A stretch of 64,000 nt of DNA from Sipunculus nudus. Its lineage: Eukaryota; Annelida; Sipuncula; Golfingiida; Sipunculidae. Both the position numbers and the translations under genes were made by a program. The DNA lies in NCBI GenBank assembly GCA_026874595.1, contig CM049316.1, positions 53,021,676 through 53,085,675 on the forward strand, in the 5' to 3' direction. Position 1 is the stretch's first letter. Each line of letters opens with the position of its first letter. This document shows, in pieces, positions 1 through 12,680 of this stretch. The notes beneath the pieces were generated by a model. It saw nothing but the letters and a program-made list of their open reading frames with translations. It was not told the DNA's origin and made no database searches.

Positions 1-2390
1 TATGTCATCAGGAGTAAATGCAGTCGAGAACTGCCCTGCCTTTACCGCATCACCGGTTATGTCATCAGGAGTAAATGCAGTCGAGAACTGTCCTGCCTTT
101 ACCGCATCACCGGTTATGTCATCAGGAGTAAATGCAGTCGAGAACTGTCCTGCCTTTACCGCATCACCGGTTATGTCATCAGGAGTAAATGCAGTTGAGA
201 GGTGCCCTGCCTTAACCGCATCACCGGTTATGTCATCAGGAGTAAATGCAGTCGAGAACTGTCCTGCCTTTACAGCATCACCGGTTATGTCATCAGGAGT
301 AAATGCAGTCGAGAACTACCCTGCCTTTACAGCATCACCGGTTATGTCATCAGGGGTAAATGCAGTCGAGAACTGCCCTGCCTTTACCGCATCACCGGTT
401 ATGTCATCAGGAGTAAATGCAGTCGAGAACTGTCCTGCCCTTACCGAATCACCGGTTATGTCATCAGGAGTAAATGCAGTTGAGAGGTGCCCTGCCTTTA
501 CCGCATCACCGGTTATGTCATCAGGAGTAAATGCAGTCGAGAACTGCCCTGCCTTTACCGCATCACCGGTTATGTCATCAGGAGTAAATGCAGTTGAGAG
601 GTGCCTTGCCTTTACCGCATCACCGATTATGTCATCAAGAGTAAATGCAGTCGAGAACTGCCCTGCCTTTTCCGCGTCACCGGTTATGTCATCAGGAGTA
701 AATGCAGTCGAGAACTGTCCTGCCTTTACCGCATCACCGGTTATGTCATCAGGAGTAAATGCAGTTGAGAGGTGCCCTGCCTTAACCGCATCACCGGTTT
801 ATGTCATCAGGAGTAAATGCAGTCGAGAACTGTCCTGCCTTTACCGCATCACCGGTTATGTCATCAGGAGTAAATGCAGTCGAGAACTGCCCTGCCTTTA
901 CCGCATCACCGGTTATGTCATCAGGAGTAAATGCAGTTGAGAGGTGCCCTGCCTTAACCACATCACCGGTTATGTCATCAGGAGTAAATGCAGTCGAGAA
1001 CTGTCCTGCCTTTACAGCATCACCGGTTATGTCATCAGGAGTAAATGCAGTCGAGAACTACCCTGCCTTTACAGCATCACCGGTTATGTCATCAGGGGTA
1101 AATGCAGTCGAGAACTGCCCTGCCTTTACCGCATCACCGGTTATGTCATCAGGAGTAAATGCAGTCGAGAACTGTCCTGCCCTTACCGCATCACCGGTTA
1201 TGTCATCAGGAGTAAATGCAGTTGAGAGGTGCCCTGCCTTTACCGCATCACCGGTTATGTCATCAGGAGTAAATGCAGTCGAGAACTGCCCTGCCTTTAC
1301 CGCATCACCGGTTATGTCATCAGGAGTAAATGCAGTTGAGAGGTGCCTTGCCTTTACCGCATCACCGATTATGTCATCAAGAGTAAATGCAGTCGAGAAC
1401 TACCCTGCCTTTTCCGCATCACCGGTTATGTCATCAGGAGTAAATGCAGTCGAGAACTGTCCTGCCCTTACCGCATCACCGGTTATGTCATCAGGAGTAA
1501 ATGCAGTTGAGAGGTGCCCTGCCTTTACCGCATCACCGGTTATGTCATCAGGAGTAAATGCAGTCGAGAACTGCCCTGCCTTTACCGCATCACCGGTTAT
1601 GTCATCAGGAGTAAATGCAGTCGAGAACTGCCCTGCCTTAACCGCATCACCGGTTTATGTCATCAGGAGTAAATGCAGTCGAGAACTGTCCTGCCTTTAC
1701 CGCATCACCGGTTATGTCATCAGGAGTAAATGCAGTCCAGAACTTTCCTGCCTTTACCGCATCACCGGTTATGTCATCAGGAGTAAATGCAGTCGAGAAC
1801 TGCCCTGCCTTAACCGCATCACCGGTTTATGTCATCAGGAGTAAATGCAGTCGAGAACTGTCCTGCCTTTACCGCATCACCGGTTATGTCATCAGGAGTA
1901 AATGCAGTCCAGAACTTTCCTGCCTTTACCGCATCACCGGCTATGTCATCAGGAGTAAATGCAGTCGAGAACTGTCCTGCCTTTACAGCATCACCGGTTA
2001 TGTCATCAGGAGTAAATGCAGTCGAGAACTACCCTGCCTTTACAGCATCACCGGTTATGTCATCAGGGGTAAATGCAGTCGAGAACTGCCCTGCCTTTAC
2101 CGCATCACCGGTTATGTCATCAGGAGTAAATGCAGTCGAGAACTGTCCTGCCCTTACCGCATCACCGGTTATGTCATCAGGAGTAAATGCAGTTGAGAGG
2201 TGCCCTGCCTTTACCGCATCACCGATTATGTCATCAGGAGTAAATGCAGTTGGACTGTCCTGCCTTTACCGCATTATCGATTATGTCATCAGGAGTAAAT
2301 GCAGTTGAGAGGTGCCCTGCCTTTACCGCATCACCGATTATGTCATCAGGAGTAAATGCAGTCGAGAACTGTCCTGCCTTTGCCAGGAAT
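1..2390. repeat. 57-bp minisatellite array, truncated by window start
   Basis: About 42 head-to-tail copies of a 57-bp unit beginning ATGTCATCAGGAGTAAATGC and ending CATCACCGGTT. The array starts before the window and decays at about 2,390. Because 57 is a multiple of three, two frames of the plus strand stay open for hundreds of codons (19-residue repeats starting MSSGVNAVE or YVIRSKCS), while the third has a TAA in each unit. Some units carry an extra T (GGTTTATG near 799, 1,653 and 1,826) and swap the frames. This, with no start context or flanking exon, argues against coding. Variant units recur in blocks, so there is higher-order structure. Confidence 0.95.
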
Positions 2391-2660
2391 TCAAAATATG
2401 ACAGTTGGCACTGGTTTTTGTTCATAAAAACGAATAAACAGGCGATTATTCAGAAAAATAAAACATTTATCAAATAAAGATATCTATTCCGTTAAAAGAA
2501 GCCACCGAGTTTTCATCAGACATCGTTTGTTGTGTGTTTTGCGCGCTCATTGACGCTGGCGGGAGTGCGTGCAGCCATAATCATTGCCAATAATAGATAT
2601 GATCGACCTGGTGATAGTGCGTCCTTCTGCATTCCGTCTCTGCCCGGTCAAAGTTGTGTG
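2391..2660. other. unique spacer between two minisatellites
   Basis: About 270 bp of non-repetitive AT-rich sequence between the 57-bp and 32-bp arrays. I see no exon, RNA gene or transposon end here. The first recognisable 32-bp-type units appear near 2,665. Confidence 0.6.
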
Positions 2661-2664
2661 CTTG

Positions 2665-5600
2665 CTCCGTCTGTCCGTATGACTGTTGTTTGCTGTGTCT
2701 GTCCGTGTGACTGTTGCTTGATTACTGTGTCTGCCCGTGTGACTGTCGTTTATTTGCTGTGTCTGTCCGTGTGACTGTTGTTTGTTTGCTGTGTCTGTCC
2801 GTGTGACTGTTATTTGTTTGCTGTGTCTGTCCGTGTGACTGTCGTTTGTTTGCTGTGTCTGTCCTTGTGACTGTTGTTAGTTGCTGTGTCTGACCGTGTG
2901 ACTGTTGTTTGTTTGCTGTGTCTGTCCGTGTGACTGTTATTTGTTTGCTGTGTCTGTCCGTGTGACTGTTATTTGTTTGCTGTGTCTGTCCGTGTGACTG
3001 TTGTTTGTTTGCTGTGTCTGTCCGTGTGACTGTCGTTTGTTTGCTGTGTATGTCCGTGTGACTGTTGTTTGTTTGCTGTGTTTGTCCGTGTGACTGTTAT
3101 TTGTTTGCTGTGTCTGTCCGTGTGACTGTCGTTTGTTTGCTGTGTCTGTCCTTGTGACTCCTATTTTTTTGCTGTGTCTGTCCGTGTGACTGTTGTTTGT
3201 TTGCTGTGTCTGTCCGTGTGACTGTTATTTGTTTGCTGTGTCTGTCCGTGTGACTGTCGTTTGTTTGCTGTGTCTGTCCGTGTGACTGTCGTTTGTTTGC
3301 TGTGTCTGCCCGCGTGACTGTCGTTTGTTTGCTGTGTCTGCCCGTGTGCCTGTTATTTGTTTGCTGTGTCTGTCCGTGTGCCTGTTATTTGTTTGCTGTG
3401 TCTGTCCGTGTGACTGTTGTTAGTTTGCTGTGTCTGTCCGTGTGACTGTTGTTTGTTTGCTGTGTCTGTCCGTGTGACTGTCGTTTGTTTGCTGTGTCTG
3501 CCCGTGTGACTGTCGTTTGTTTGCTGTGTCTGTCCGTGTGCCTGTTATTTGTTTGCTGTGTCTGTCCGTGTGCCTGTTATTTGTTTGCTGTGTCTGTCCG
3601 TGTGACTCTTACTTTTTTGCTGTGTCTGTCCTTGTGACTGTTGTTTGTTTGCTGTGTCTGTCCGTGTGACTGTTGTTTGTTTGCTGTGTCTGTCCGTGTG
3701 ACTGTCGTTTGTTTGCTGTGTCTGCCCGTGTGACTGTCGTTTGTTTGCTGTGTCTGTCCGTGTGCCTGTTATTTGTTTGCTGTGTCTGTCCGTGTGCCTG
3801 TTATTTGTTTGCTGTGTCTGTCCGTGTGACTCTTACTTTTTTGCTGTGTCTGTCCTTGTGACTGTTGTTTGTTTGCTGTGTCTGTCCGTGTGACTGTTGT
3901 TTGTTTGCTGTGTCTGTCCGTGTGACTGTTATTTGTTTGCTGTGTCTGTCCGTGTGACTGTCGTTTGTTTGCTGTGTCTGTCCGTGTGACTGTCGTTTGT
4001 TTGCTGTGTCTTCCCGTGTGACTGTCGTTTGTTTGCTGTGTCTGTCCGTCCGTGTGACTGTTGTTTGTTTGCTGTGTCTGTCCGTGTGACTGTTGTTAGT
4101 TTGCTGTGTCTGTCCGTGTGACTGTTGTTTGTTTGCTGTGTCTGTCCGTGTGACTGTCGTTTGTTTGCTGTGTCTGCCCGTGTGACTGTCGTTTGTTTGC
4201 TGTGTCTGTCCGTGTGCCTGTTATTTGTTTGCTGTGTCTGTCCGTGTGCCTGTTATTTGTTTGCTGTGTCTGTCCGTGTGCCTGTTATTTGTTTGCTGTG
4301 TCTGTCCGTGTGCCTGTTATTTGTTTGCTGTGTCTGTCCGTGTGCCTGTCGTTTGTTTGCTGTGTCTGTCCGTGTGACTGTCGTTTTTTTGCTGTGTCTG
4401 TCCGTGTGACTGTCATTTGTTTGCTGTGTCTGTCCTTGTGACTCTTATTTTTTTGCTGTGTCTGCCCGTGTGACTGTTGTTTGTTTGCTCTGTCTGCCCG
4501 TGTGCCTGTTATTTGTTTGCTGTGTCTGCCCGTGTGCCTGTCGTTTGTTTGCTGTGTCTGTTCTTGTGACTGTTGTTAGTTGCTGTGTCTGTCCGTGTGA
4601 CTGTTGTTTGTTTGCTGTGTCTCTCCTTGTGACTGTCGTTTGTTTGCTGCGTCTGTCCGTGTGACTGTCGTTTGTTTGCTGTGTCTGTCCGTATGACTGT
4701 TGTTTGTTTGCTGTGTCTGTCCGTGTGCCTGTTATTTGTTTGCTGTGTCTGTCCGTGTGACTATTATTTGTTTGCCCAGTCTGTCCTTGTGACTGTTGTT
4801 AGTTGCTGTGTCTGTCCGTGTGACTGTTGTTTGTTTGCTGTGTCTGTCCGTGTGACTGTCGTTTGTTTGCTGTGTCTGCCCGTGTGACTGTCGTTTGTTT
4901 GCTATGTCTGTCCGTGTGCCTGTTATTTGTTTGCTGTGTCTGTCCGTGTGCCTGTTATTTGTTTGCTGTGTCTGTCCTTGAGCCTGTTATTTGATTGCTG
5001 TGTCTGTCCGTGTGCCTGTTATTTGTTTGCTGTGTCTGTCCGTGTGACTGTCGTTTGTTTGCTGTGTCTGTCCGTCCGTGTGACTGTTGTTTGTTTGCTG
5101 TGTCTGTCCGTGTCACTGTCGTTTGTTTGCTGTGTCTGTCCGTGTGACTGTCGTTTGTTTGCTGTGTCTGTCCGTGTGACTGTTGTTTGTTTGCTGTGTC
5201 TGTCCGTGTGACTGTCGTTTGTTTGCTGTGTCTGTCCTTTTGACTGTTGTTAGTTGCTGTGTCTGTCCGTGTGACTGTTGTTTGTTTGCTGTGTCTGTCC
5301 GTGTGCCTGTTATTTGTTTGCTGTGTCTGTCCGTGTGACTGTTATTTGTTTGCTGTGTCTGTCCGTGTGACTGTCGTTTGTTTGCTGTGTCTGCCCGTGT
5401 AACTGTTGTTTGTTTGCTGTGTCTGTCCGTGTGACTGTTGTTAGTTGCTGTGTCTGTCCGTGTGACTGTTGTTTGTTTGCTGTTTCTGTCCGTGTGACTG
5501 TCGTTTGTTTGCTGTGTCTGCCCGTGTGACTGTTATTTGTTTGCTGTGTCTGTCCGTGTGACCGTCGTTTGTTTGCTGTGTCTGTCCGTGTGACTGTCGT

Positions 5601-8135
5601 TTGTTTGCTATGTCTGTCCGTATGACTGTTATTTGTTTGCTGTGTCTGTCCGTGTGACTGTCGTTTGTTTGCTGTGTCTGTCCGTGTGACTGTTGTTTGT
5701 TTGCTGTGTCTGTCCGTGTCACTGTCGTTTGTTTGCTGTGTCTGTCCGTGTCACTGTCGTTTGTTTGCTGTGTCTGTCCGTGTGACTGTTGTTTGTTTGC
5801 TGTGTCTGTCCGTGTGACTGTCGTTTGTTTGCTGTGTCTGCCCGTGTGACTGTTAATTGTTTGCTGTGTCTGTCCGTGTGCCTGTTATTTGTTTGCTGTG
5901 TCTGTCCGTGTACCTGTAAGTGCCTGTTATTTGTTTGCTGTGTCTGTCCGTGTGCCTGTTATTTGTTTGCTGTGTCTGTCCGTGTGACTGTTAGTTGTTC
6001 GTGTGTCTGTCCGTGTGCCTGTTATTTGTTTGCTGTGTCTGTCCTTGTGCCTGTTATTTGTTTGCTGTGTCTGTCCGTGTGCCTGTAATTTGTTTACTGT
6101 CTCTGTACGTGTGACTGTTGCTTGTTTACTGTGTCTGTCCGTGTGACTGTCGTTTGTTTGCTGTGTCTGCCCGTGTGATGTTGTTTGTTTGCTGTGTCTG
6201 TCCGTGTGACTGTCGTTTGTTTGCTGTGTCTGTCCGTGTGCCTGTTCTTTGTTTGCTGTGTCTGTCCGTGTGCCTGTTATTTGTTTGCTGTGTCTGTCCG
6301 TGTGCCTGTTCTTTGTTTGCTGTGTCTGTCCGTGTGCCTGTTATTTGTTTGCTGTGTCTGTCCGTGTGCCTGTTATTTGTTTGCTGTGTCTGTCCGTGTG
6401 CCTGTCGTTTGTTTGCTGTGTCTGTCCGTGTGCCTGTTATTTGTTTGCTGTGTCTGTCCGTGTGCCTGTTATTTGTTTGCTGTGTCTGTCCGTGAGCCTG
6501 TTATTTGTTTGCTGTGTCTGTCCGTGTGCCTGTTATTTGTTTGCTGTGTCTGTCCGTGTGACTGTCGTTTGTTTGCTGTGTCTGTCCGTCCGTGTGACTG
6601 TTGTTTGTTTGCTGTGTCTGTCCGTGTGACTGTCGTTTGTTTGCTGTGTCTGTCCGTGTGACTGTTGTTTGTTTGCTGTGTCTGTCCGTGTGACTGTCGT
6701 TTGTTTGCTGTGTCTGTCCTTTTGACTGTTGTTAGTTGCTGTGTCTGTCCGTGTGACTGTTGTTTGTTTGCTGTGTCTGTCCGTGTGCCTGTTATTTGTT
6801 TGCTGTGTCTGTCCGTGTGACTGTTATTTGTTTGCTGTGTCTGTCCGTGTGACTGTCGTTTGTTTGCTGTGTCTGCCCGTGTGACTGTTGTTTGTTTGCT
6901 GTGTCTGTCCGTGTGTCTGTCGTTTGTTTGCTGTGTCTGTCCGTGTGACTGTTGTTAGTTGCTGTGTCTGTCCGTGTGACTGTTGTTTGTTTGCTGTTTC
7001 TGTCCGTGTGACTGTCGTTTGTTTGCTGTGTCTACCCGTGTGACTGTTATTTGTTTGCTGTGTCTGTCCGTGTGACTGTCGTTTGTTTGCTGTGTCTGTC
7101 CGTGTGACTGTCGTTTGTTTGCTATGTCTGTCCGTATGACTGTTATTTGTTTGCTGTGTCTGTCCGTGTGACTGTCGTTTGTTTGCTGTGTCTGTCCGTG
7201 TGACTGTTGTTTGTTTGCTGTGTCTGTCCGTGTCACTGTCGTTTGTTTGCTGTGTCTGTCCGTGTGACTGTTGTTTGTTTGCTGTGTCTGTCCGTGTGAC
7301 TGTCGTTTGTTTGCTGTGTCTGCCCGTGTGACTGTTAATTGTTTGCTGTGTCTGTCCGTGTGCCTGTTATTTGTTTGCTGTGTCTGTCCGTGTGCCTGTT
7401 ATTTGTTTGCTGTGTCTGTCCGTGTGACTGTAAGTTGTTCGTGTGTCTGTCCGTGTGCCTGTTATTTGTTTGCTGTGTCTGTCCTTGTGCCTGTTATTTG
7501 TTTGCTGTGTCTGTCCGTGTGCCTGTAATTTGTTTACTGTCTCTGTACGTGTGACTGTTGCTTGTTTACTGTGTCTGTCCGTGTGACTGTCGTTTGTTTG
7601 CTGTGTCTGCCCGTGTGATGTTGTTTGTTTGCTGTGTCTGTCCGTGTGACTGTCGTTTGTTTGCTGTGTCTGTCCGTGTGCCTGTTCTTTGTTTGCTGTG
7701 TCTGTCCGTGTGCCTGTTATTTGTTTGCTGTGTCTGTCCGTGTGCCTGTTCTTTGTTTGCTGTGTCTGTCCGTGTGCCTGTTATTTGTTTGCTGTGTCTG
7801 CCCGTGTGACTGTTTTTTTTTTTTTCTGTGTCAGTCCGTGTGACTGTCGTTTGTTTGCTGTGTCTGTCCGTGTGACTGTCGTTTGTTTGCTGTGTCTGTC
7901 CTTGTGACTGTTGTTAGTTGCTGTGTCTGTCCGTGTGACTGTGTTAGTTGCTGTGTCTGTCCGTGTGACTGTCGTTTGTTTGCTGTGTCTGTCCGTGTGA
8001 CTGTTGTTTGTTTGCTGTCCGTGTGACTGTTGTTTGTTTGCTGTCCTTGTGACTGTTGTTTGTTTGTTGCGTCTGTCTGTTTGACTGTTATTTGTTTACT
8101 TTGTCCATGTGACTGTTGTTTGTTTTCTTGTGTAT
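2665..8135. repeat. 5.4-kb minisatellite, 32-bp unit
   Basis: Roughly 170 copies of a 32-bp unit around TTTGCTGTGTCTGTCCGTGT followed by GACTGTCGTTTG. Variants include ACTGTTATT, GCCTGTTATT and shortened units with GTTAGTTGC. The plus strand is pyrimidine/GT rich, so it reads as Cys/Val/Leu-rich peptides in all frames; on the minus strand it reads as Thr/Gln/Asn-rich peptides. The period is not a multiple of three, and frames are broken by indels, so these ORFs are not genes. The 3' end decays from about 8,010 with units shortened to GTCCTTGTGACTGTTG. Confidence 0.95.
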
Positions 8136-9095
8136 ATGGGATATTTAAAAATCTTGAATATAGCCTTCATTGGAATTTTGTGAAAATATTTGTTTTGAGG
8201 CAAGAGCAAGATGATGAATTATATGAGCTGATAAAAATGTCGACAAGAAAGCGGGATTAACATCTGTCGGTGTACCTCGGCCTCTGTGAGTAAGTAATAG
8301 CCATTGATAGGTTTATAGGAAAAAGTTGTAAGGGGAAACCGTTTAATTTTGAACGTCGATTGTTATAAATATCAGTCCTTATCGGAGGTTTATGCTCTCC
8401 ATCACGTCAAGCCCTCCCATCTCACATCGCAACCCTCCTTATACATGTTGCACCCCTACTTGCAATGAAGAACATGAAAGGAAACACGGCACGGCCAGTA
8501 ATGTTTGAAGGTCTGAGGCGGCGGAGCGGGCAGGTATTTCACACAGTTTTGTGCCATGATAATGTCCTTAATGAACCTATACTCCTGGTGCCCACAGGAC
8601 CATGGGATCGCCTTGAACTCGCCGCTCTTCAGGTCCGAGAAAGCAAAGCGCATGTCTGAGCACGCCACGCCCACTAATTGTCACTCAGAGAGAAGACTTA
8701 ACTCTAAGGCGTTTTGACGCTGTATTTGCATAGTCCTCATGCGGACAGATTTTTTGAGTTACCTGTCAGCCGTCTGTCCTGTCCACCCATGCGTAAGTAC
8801 AATCAGGCCGAATTCGTCTTCTCAGTGGTTACTAAATTCTCCGCTACGTGACGCCACCTGACGGAATATGAAAGATTTATGACTGTGTGTATGTGCTGCA
8901 AGGGAAGTGTGAACCCATTTTTATGTTAATATTATATTAAGCGTTAAAAATATAACATGTTTTACTATTTCTCTTGAATATTTTTATATAATTCGTCCAC
9001 GAATTTGACCTTAAAATTGACCTTAAATGCCGTGACATTTGGATCGCCTTGCTACGAATGAACATATTTTTAACTCTTTTTCTGGATTGATCTTG
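8136..9095. other. unique spacer with one possible exon
   Basis: Non-repetitive DNA between two large arrays. Apart from the open segment at 8,456-8,690 on the minus strand (annotated separately) I see only AT-rich sequence and short TTGACCTTAAAA-type stretches near 9,005. Confidence 0.5.
8456..8690 (-). CDS. possible internal or terminal exon, unknown product
   Basis: A minus-strand segment open for over 70 codons, GC-richer than its surroundings. It reads VGVACSDMRFAFSDLKSGEF and then a stretch with SCGHQEYRFIKDIIMAQNC and a Pro-rich PAPPP. Upstream there is a pyrimidine-rich tract and an AATTAG that could act as acceptor. At the other end GCAAGTAGG is a weak donor and a TAG follows in frame. 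The amino-acid composition (Cys, Trp, Phe, Tyr, balanced charge) looks more protein-like than the surrounding noise. I do not recognise a family. It could also be chance or a pseudo-exon. Confidence 0.33.
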
Positions 9096-9200
9096 GGAAA
9101 CCATGGATTTCATTTTAAAGGGAAAAATCTGTGATCACGTTCATGCCATAGGGGAGTGAAAGTGTGCAACACAGAATTGGCTCAGGCACGGGAAGGCATG
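9096..9200. repeat. 105-bp segment, first copy of an embedded duplication
   Basis: GGAAACCATGGATTTC to GGGAAGGCATG is repeated base for base, as far as I can read, at 10,263-10,367. This copy marks the left edge of the 34-bp minisatellite; the second lies inside it. See the matching finding. Confidence 0.9.
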
Positions 9201-10930
9201 GCAGAAGGAAACGGTGTCCATGTCCGGTTCTTGGACAGACTGAAACGGTGTCAATGAGTAGGTTATGAGCAGATCGAAATGGTGTCCATGTGTTCAGTTC
9301 TTTGACAGAGTGAAACGGCGTCCGTGTTCAGTTCTTTGACAGAGTGAAACGGCGTCTATGTCCAGTTCTTTGACAGATGGAAACGGTGTCCGTGTCCAGT
9401 TCTTTGACAGATGAAAAACGGATTCCATGTTCAGATCTTGGGCAGATGGAAACGGTATCCATACCCAATTCTTTGACAGATCGAAATGGTGACCACATCC
9501 AGTTCTTTGACAGAAGGAAACGGGAGCCATGTCAATATCTGGGACAGATGGAAACAATGTCCATGTTCAGTTCTTTGACAGATGGAAATGGTGTCCATAT
9601 CTAGTTCTTTGACAGAAGGAAACGGTGTCCATGTCCATCGCTTGGACAGATGGAAACAATGTCCATGCCCAGTTCTTTGACAGATCGAAATGGTGTCCAT
9701 ATCCAGTTCTTTGACAGAAGAAAACGGTGTCCATGTCCAGTTCTAGGACAGATGGAAACGGTGTCCATGTCAAGTTCTCTGACAGAGGGAAACGGTGTCC
9801 ATATCCAGTTCTTTGACAGGAGGAAACGGTGTCCATGTCAATATCTGGGACAGATGGAAACAATGTCCATGTTCAGTTCTTTGACAGATGGAAACGGTGT
9901 CCATATCCAGTTCTTTGACAGAAGGAAACGGTGTCCATGTCCATATCTTGGACAGATGGAAACAATGTCCATGCCTAGTTCTTTGACAGATCGAAATGGT
10001 GTCCATATCCAGTTCTTTGACAGAAGAAAACGGTGTCCATGTCCAGTTCTAGGACAGATGGAAACGGTGTCCATGTCAAGTTCCCTGACAGATGGAAACG
10101 GTGTCCATATCCAGTTCTTTGACAGAAGGAAACGGTGTCCATGTGCAGTTTTTTGACAGATGGAAACGGCGTCCATGTCCAGTTCTAGGACAGATTGAAA
10201 CGGTGTCCATGTACAGTCTTTGACAGATTGAAACGGTGTTCATGTCCAGTTCTTTGACAGATGGAAACCATGGATTTCATTTTAAAGGGAAAAATCTGTG
10301 ATCACGTTCATGCCATAGGGGAGTGAAAGTGTGCAACACAGAATTGGCTCAGGCACGGGAAGGCATGACATCATCCATATGGAAAGTTGGAAACACTGTC
10401 CATGTCGAGTTCTTGAACATGTTGTATCCATGTCCTGAATCTTGGACAGATCGAAATGGTGTCCATGTCTAGTTCTTTGACAGAAGGAAACGGTGTCCAT
10501 GTCCGGTTCTTGGACAGACTTAAACGGTGTCAATGCGTAGGTCTTGAGCAGATCGAAATGGTGTCCCTATCCTGTGTTTTGACAGAGGGAAACGGTGTCC
10601 GTGTTCAGTTCTTTGACAGATGGAAACGGTGTCCATGTCAAGTTCCCTGACAGATGGAAATGGTGTCCATATCCAGTTCTTTGACAGAAGGAAACGGTGT
10701 CCATGTCCAGTTCTTTGACAGAAGGAAACGGTTACCATATCCAGTTCTAGGACAGATGGAAACGGTGTCCATGTCCAGTTCTTTGACAGACGGAAACGGT
10801 GTTCATGTCCAGTTCTTTGACAAATGGAAACGGTGTTCATATCCAGTTCTTTGACAGATATAAACGGTGTCCAGGCCCAGTTCTTTGATAGATCTAAATT
10901 TTGTCCATATCCAGTTCATTGACATAAGAA
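9201..10930. repeat. 34-bp minisatellite
   Basis: About 50 copies of a 34-bp unit (GACAGATGGAAACGGTGTCC followed by ATGTCCAGTTCTTT). Variants alternate TTTGACAG / AGGACAG / TGGACAG and CATGTC / CATATC. The first few units (9,205-9,400) are more divergent. The array is interrupted by the 105-bp duplicated segment at 10,263-10,367. Both strands give long repeated ORFs (HLSKNWTWTPFPSV-type on the minus strand) caused by the repeat; none is a plausible gene. Confidence 0.95.
10263..10367. repeat. 105-bp segment, second copy inside the 34-bp array
   Basis: Same sequence as 9,096-9,200, here with array units on both sides. The junction TTTGACAGATGGAAACCATGG fuses an array unit to the duplicated block, showing that the block plus array units were duplicated as one piece, or transferred by gene conversion. 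Confidence 0.9.
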
Positions 10931-12080
10931 TGGGTTTTGCTTTTTAAAGCTGAAGTAGCATTAATATATTTTATTTACATAATTCAGAAAAAAAACGTGT
11001 TACAACATTAGGGGATATGAATATGAATATAGATAGTCATCTTTAGAGTAATATTTATAGCCTATTTTCATTCTATCAAGCTCATAGCTTTGACAAATAG
11101 GAACAATGGATCGAATGAAGCAATACTGTCTTTCTCTGGTTCCTCCATCAGTCCTGCATGTCCTGTCTATCTACAGATGGATAACTTAACGTTAAACTGA
11201 TTCTTAACTCAGAACTCTAAGTAAGACCTGAAAACAGATGCAAAGACATCGAGGAAACATAATAAGATGCCGAGGAGAGTTTTATGGGGCTGTCAGTTAT
11301 ACAAGATGTATATGACAAATGCTGGGCAGTCAGGTTTTTAGGCGTTGATTTACGGTGTGACCTGATTTCGCGTCACCCTTGTGGTAATGGTGCGGTCAGA
11401 TATATGTTCTTCATTTAACATATATGTTAAATATTCACAATGATGCATTTGACACTGTTGCCACAGTATATTACCGGTGAAAAAATGTTGGTTAATTAGT
11501 GCTATATATAAACGTCTATGGGCGCATGACTGCTTTACAATGCCAGCATCCACGGTGTCATGTACGAAGTGTACAATGAAGTGTAAACGCTCACATGACG
11601 ACATGACAAGAATTGTTGTACAATCACATATACACGTCACGCCTGTCAGGTCTTCTTGCGTTTAGGTACATGTTTTATATGAACACCAAAACCTCCGTAA
11701 ATCACCATGTTCATTTCCATATATAATACCTGCTTGTCATGTCGTCTGGGGGTGCGTGGTTTATACACATACGCAAAAGTATAAATATTATTTTCAAAAT
11801 GTATTATATATAGGAACAAAATATAATTATGAACTTGCATCTTATTCGAAATGCAAATAATTAAAAAAAAAACAGAAAAAGCCAACCGATTTGTCATTAA
11901 CTCGGACACAACATTAAATTGGCATTTCAAAAGCAATTCATAAATGAAATTTCTCTTGGTCCAACTACAACGTCTATCCAAATACCTCTTATATACCTAA
12001 GACTGTTAATTACTCGATATGAGTATATAAGTATATTAATTGCAACATAAAGTTTCACATATATACTTTCTGTCTGTTTG
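10931..12080. other. AT-rich intergenic stretch, nothing assigned
   Basis: No splice-flanked exon, RNA gene or transposon end recognised. The longest open segments (minus strand near 11,350-11,640 and 11,646-11,981) have no coding-like composition or homology that I can see. Confidence 0.5.
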
Positions 12081-12185
<105 letters not shown>

Positions 12186-12384
12186 GTATGCTGTGTGTGC
12201 ACGGGGGGGGGGTACGTGTGTGTGATGGTGTTTGTGGGTGTATATAACTCAGATATTTCTATACTGTGAATATGTTGAAGTGTGTCCTGTTATACTTTCT
12301 CCTCACTCCGGTGTTGTATTTACTGCAACAAGGTGGAAGTACCCGTCTATGGAACGACCAGATTAGACAAACCAATCAAATGAC

Positions 12385-12450
12385 TTGAACTTGGTTTTAA
12401 ACCCGGGTCACAGGATGCCACAAGGAACACTCTACAAGCCCATGCACTGC
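12385..12450 (-). repeat. tRNA-derived SINE-like head
   Basis: Read on the minus strand, GGGCTTGTAGAGTGTTCC resembles a tRNA A-box region. It is followed about 35 bp later by CCCGGGTTTAAAACC, close to a B box (GGTTCGAATCC pattern). The spacing fits a degenerate tRNA-derived SINE promoter. No intact cloverleaf and no A tail are evident, so I do not call a tRNA gene. Confidence 0.35.
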
Positions 12451-12680
12451 AGATGTAATTGATAAAATGAGTAAGTTGTCAAGGAGATATTAAGCGAATC
12501 ACGTTCCCAAAATGAACCTGGGAATACGTAATAACACCTCCTTCAATGTAGAAATAAATAATCAAAAACATACTCTCCGTGCAGAAGCAAACTTCCTGAA
12601 GTTGGAAATAAATAAGGGTAATTTGAATATTTCATGTTCACCACACGCTATGAACATCCCCAATTAAAAACCGCTGTCGG

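Noticed and set aside
2-1844. 312- and 347-codon repeat ORFs with a 19-residue period
   Set aside because: Two plus frames are equally open, one-base insertions shuffle the frame, and the repeat is a plain minisatellite.
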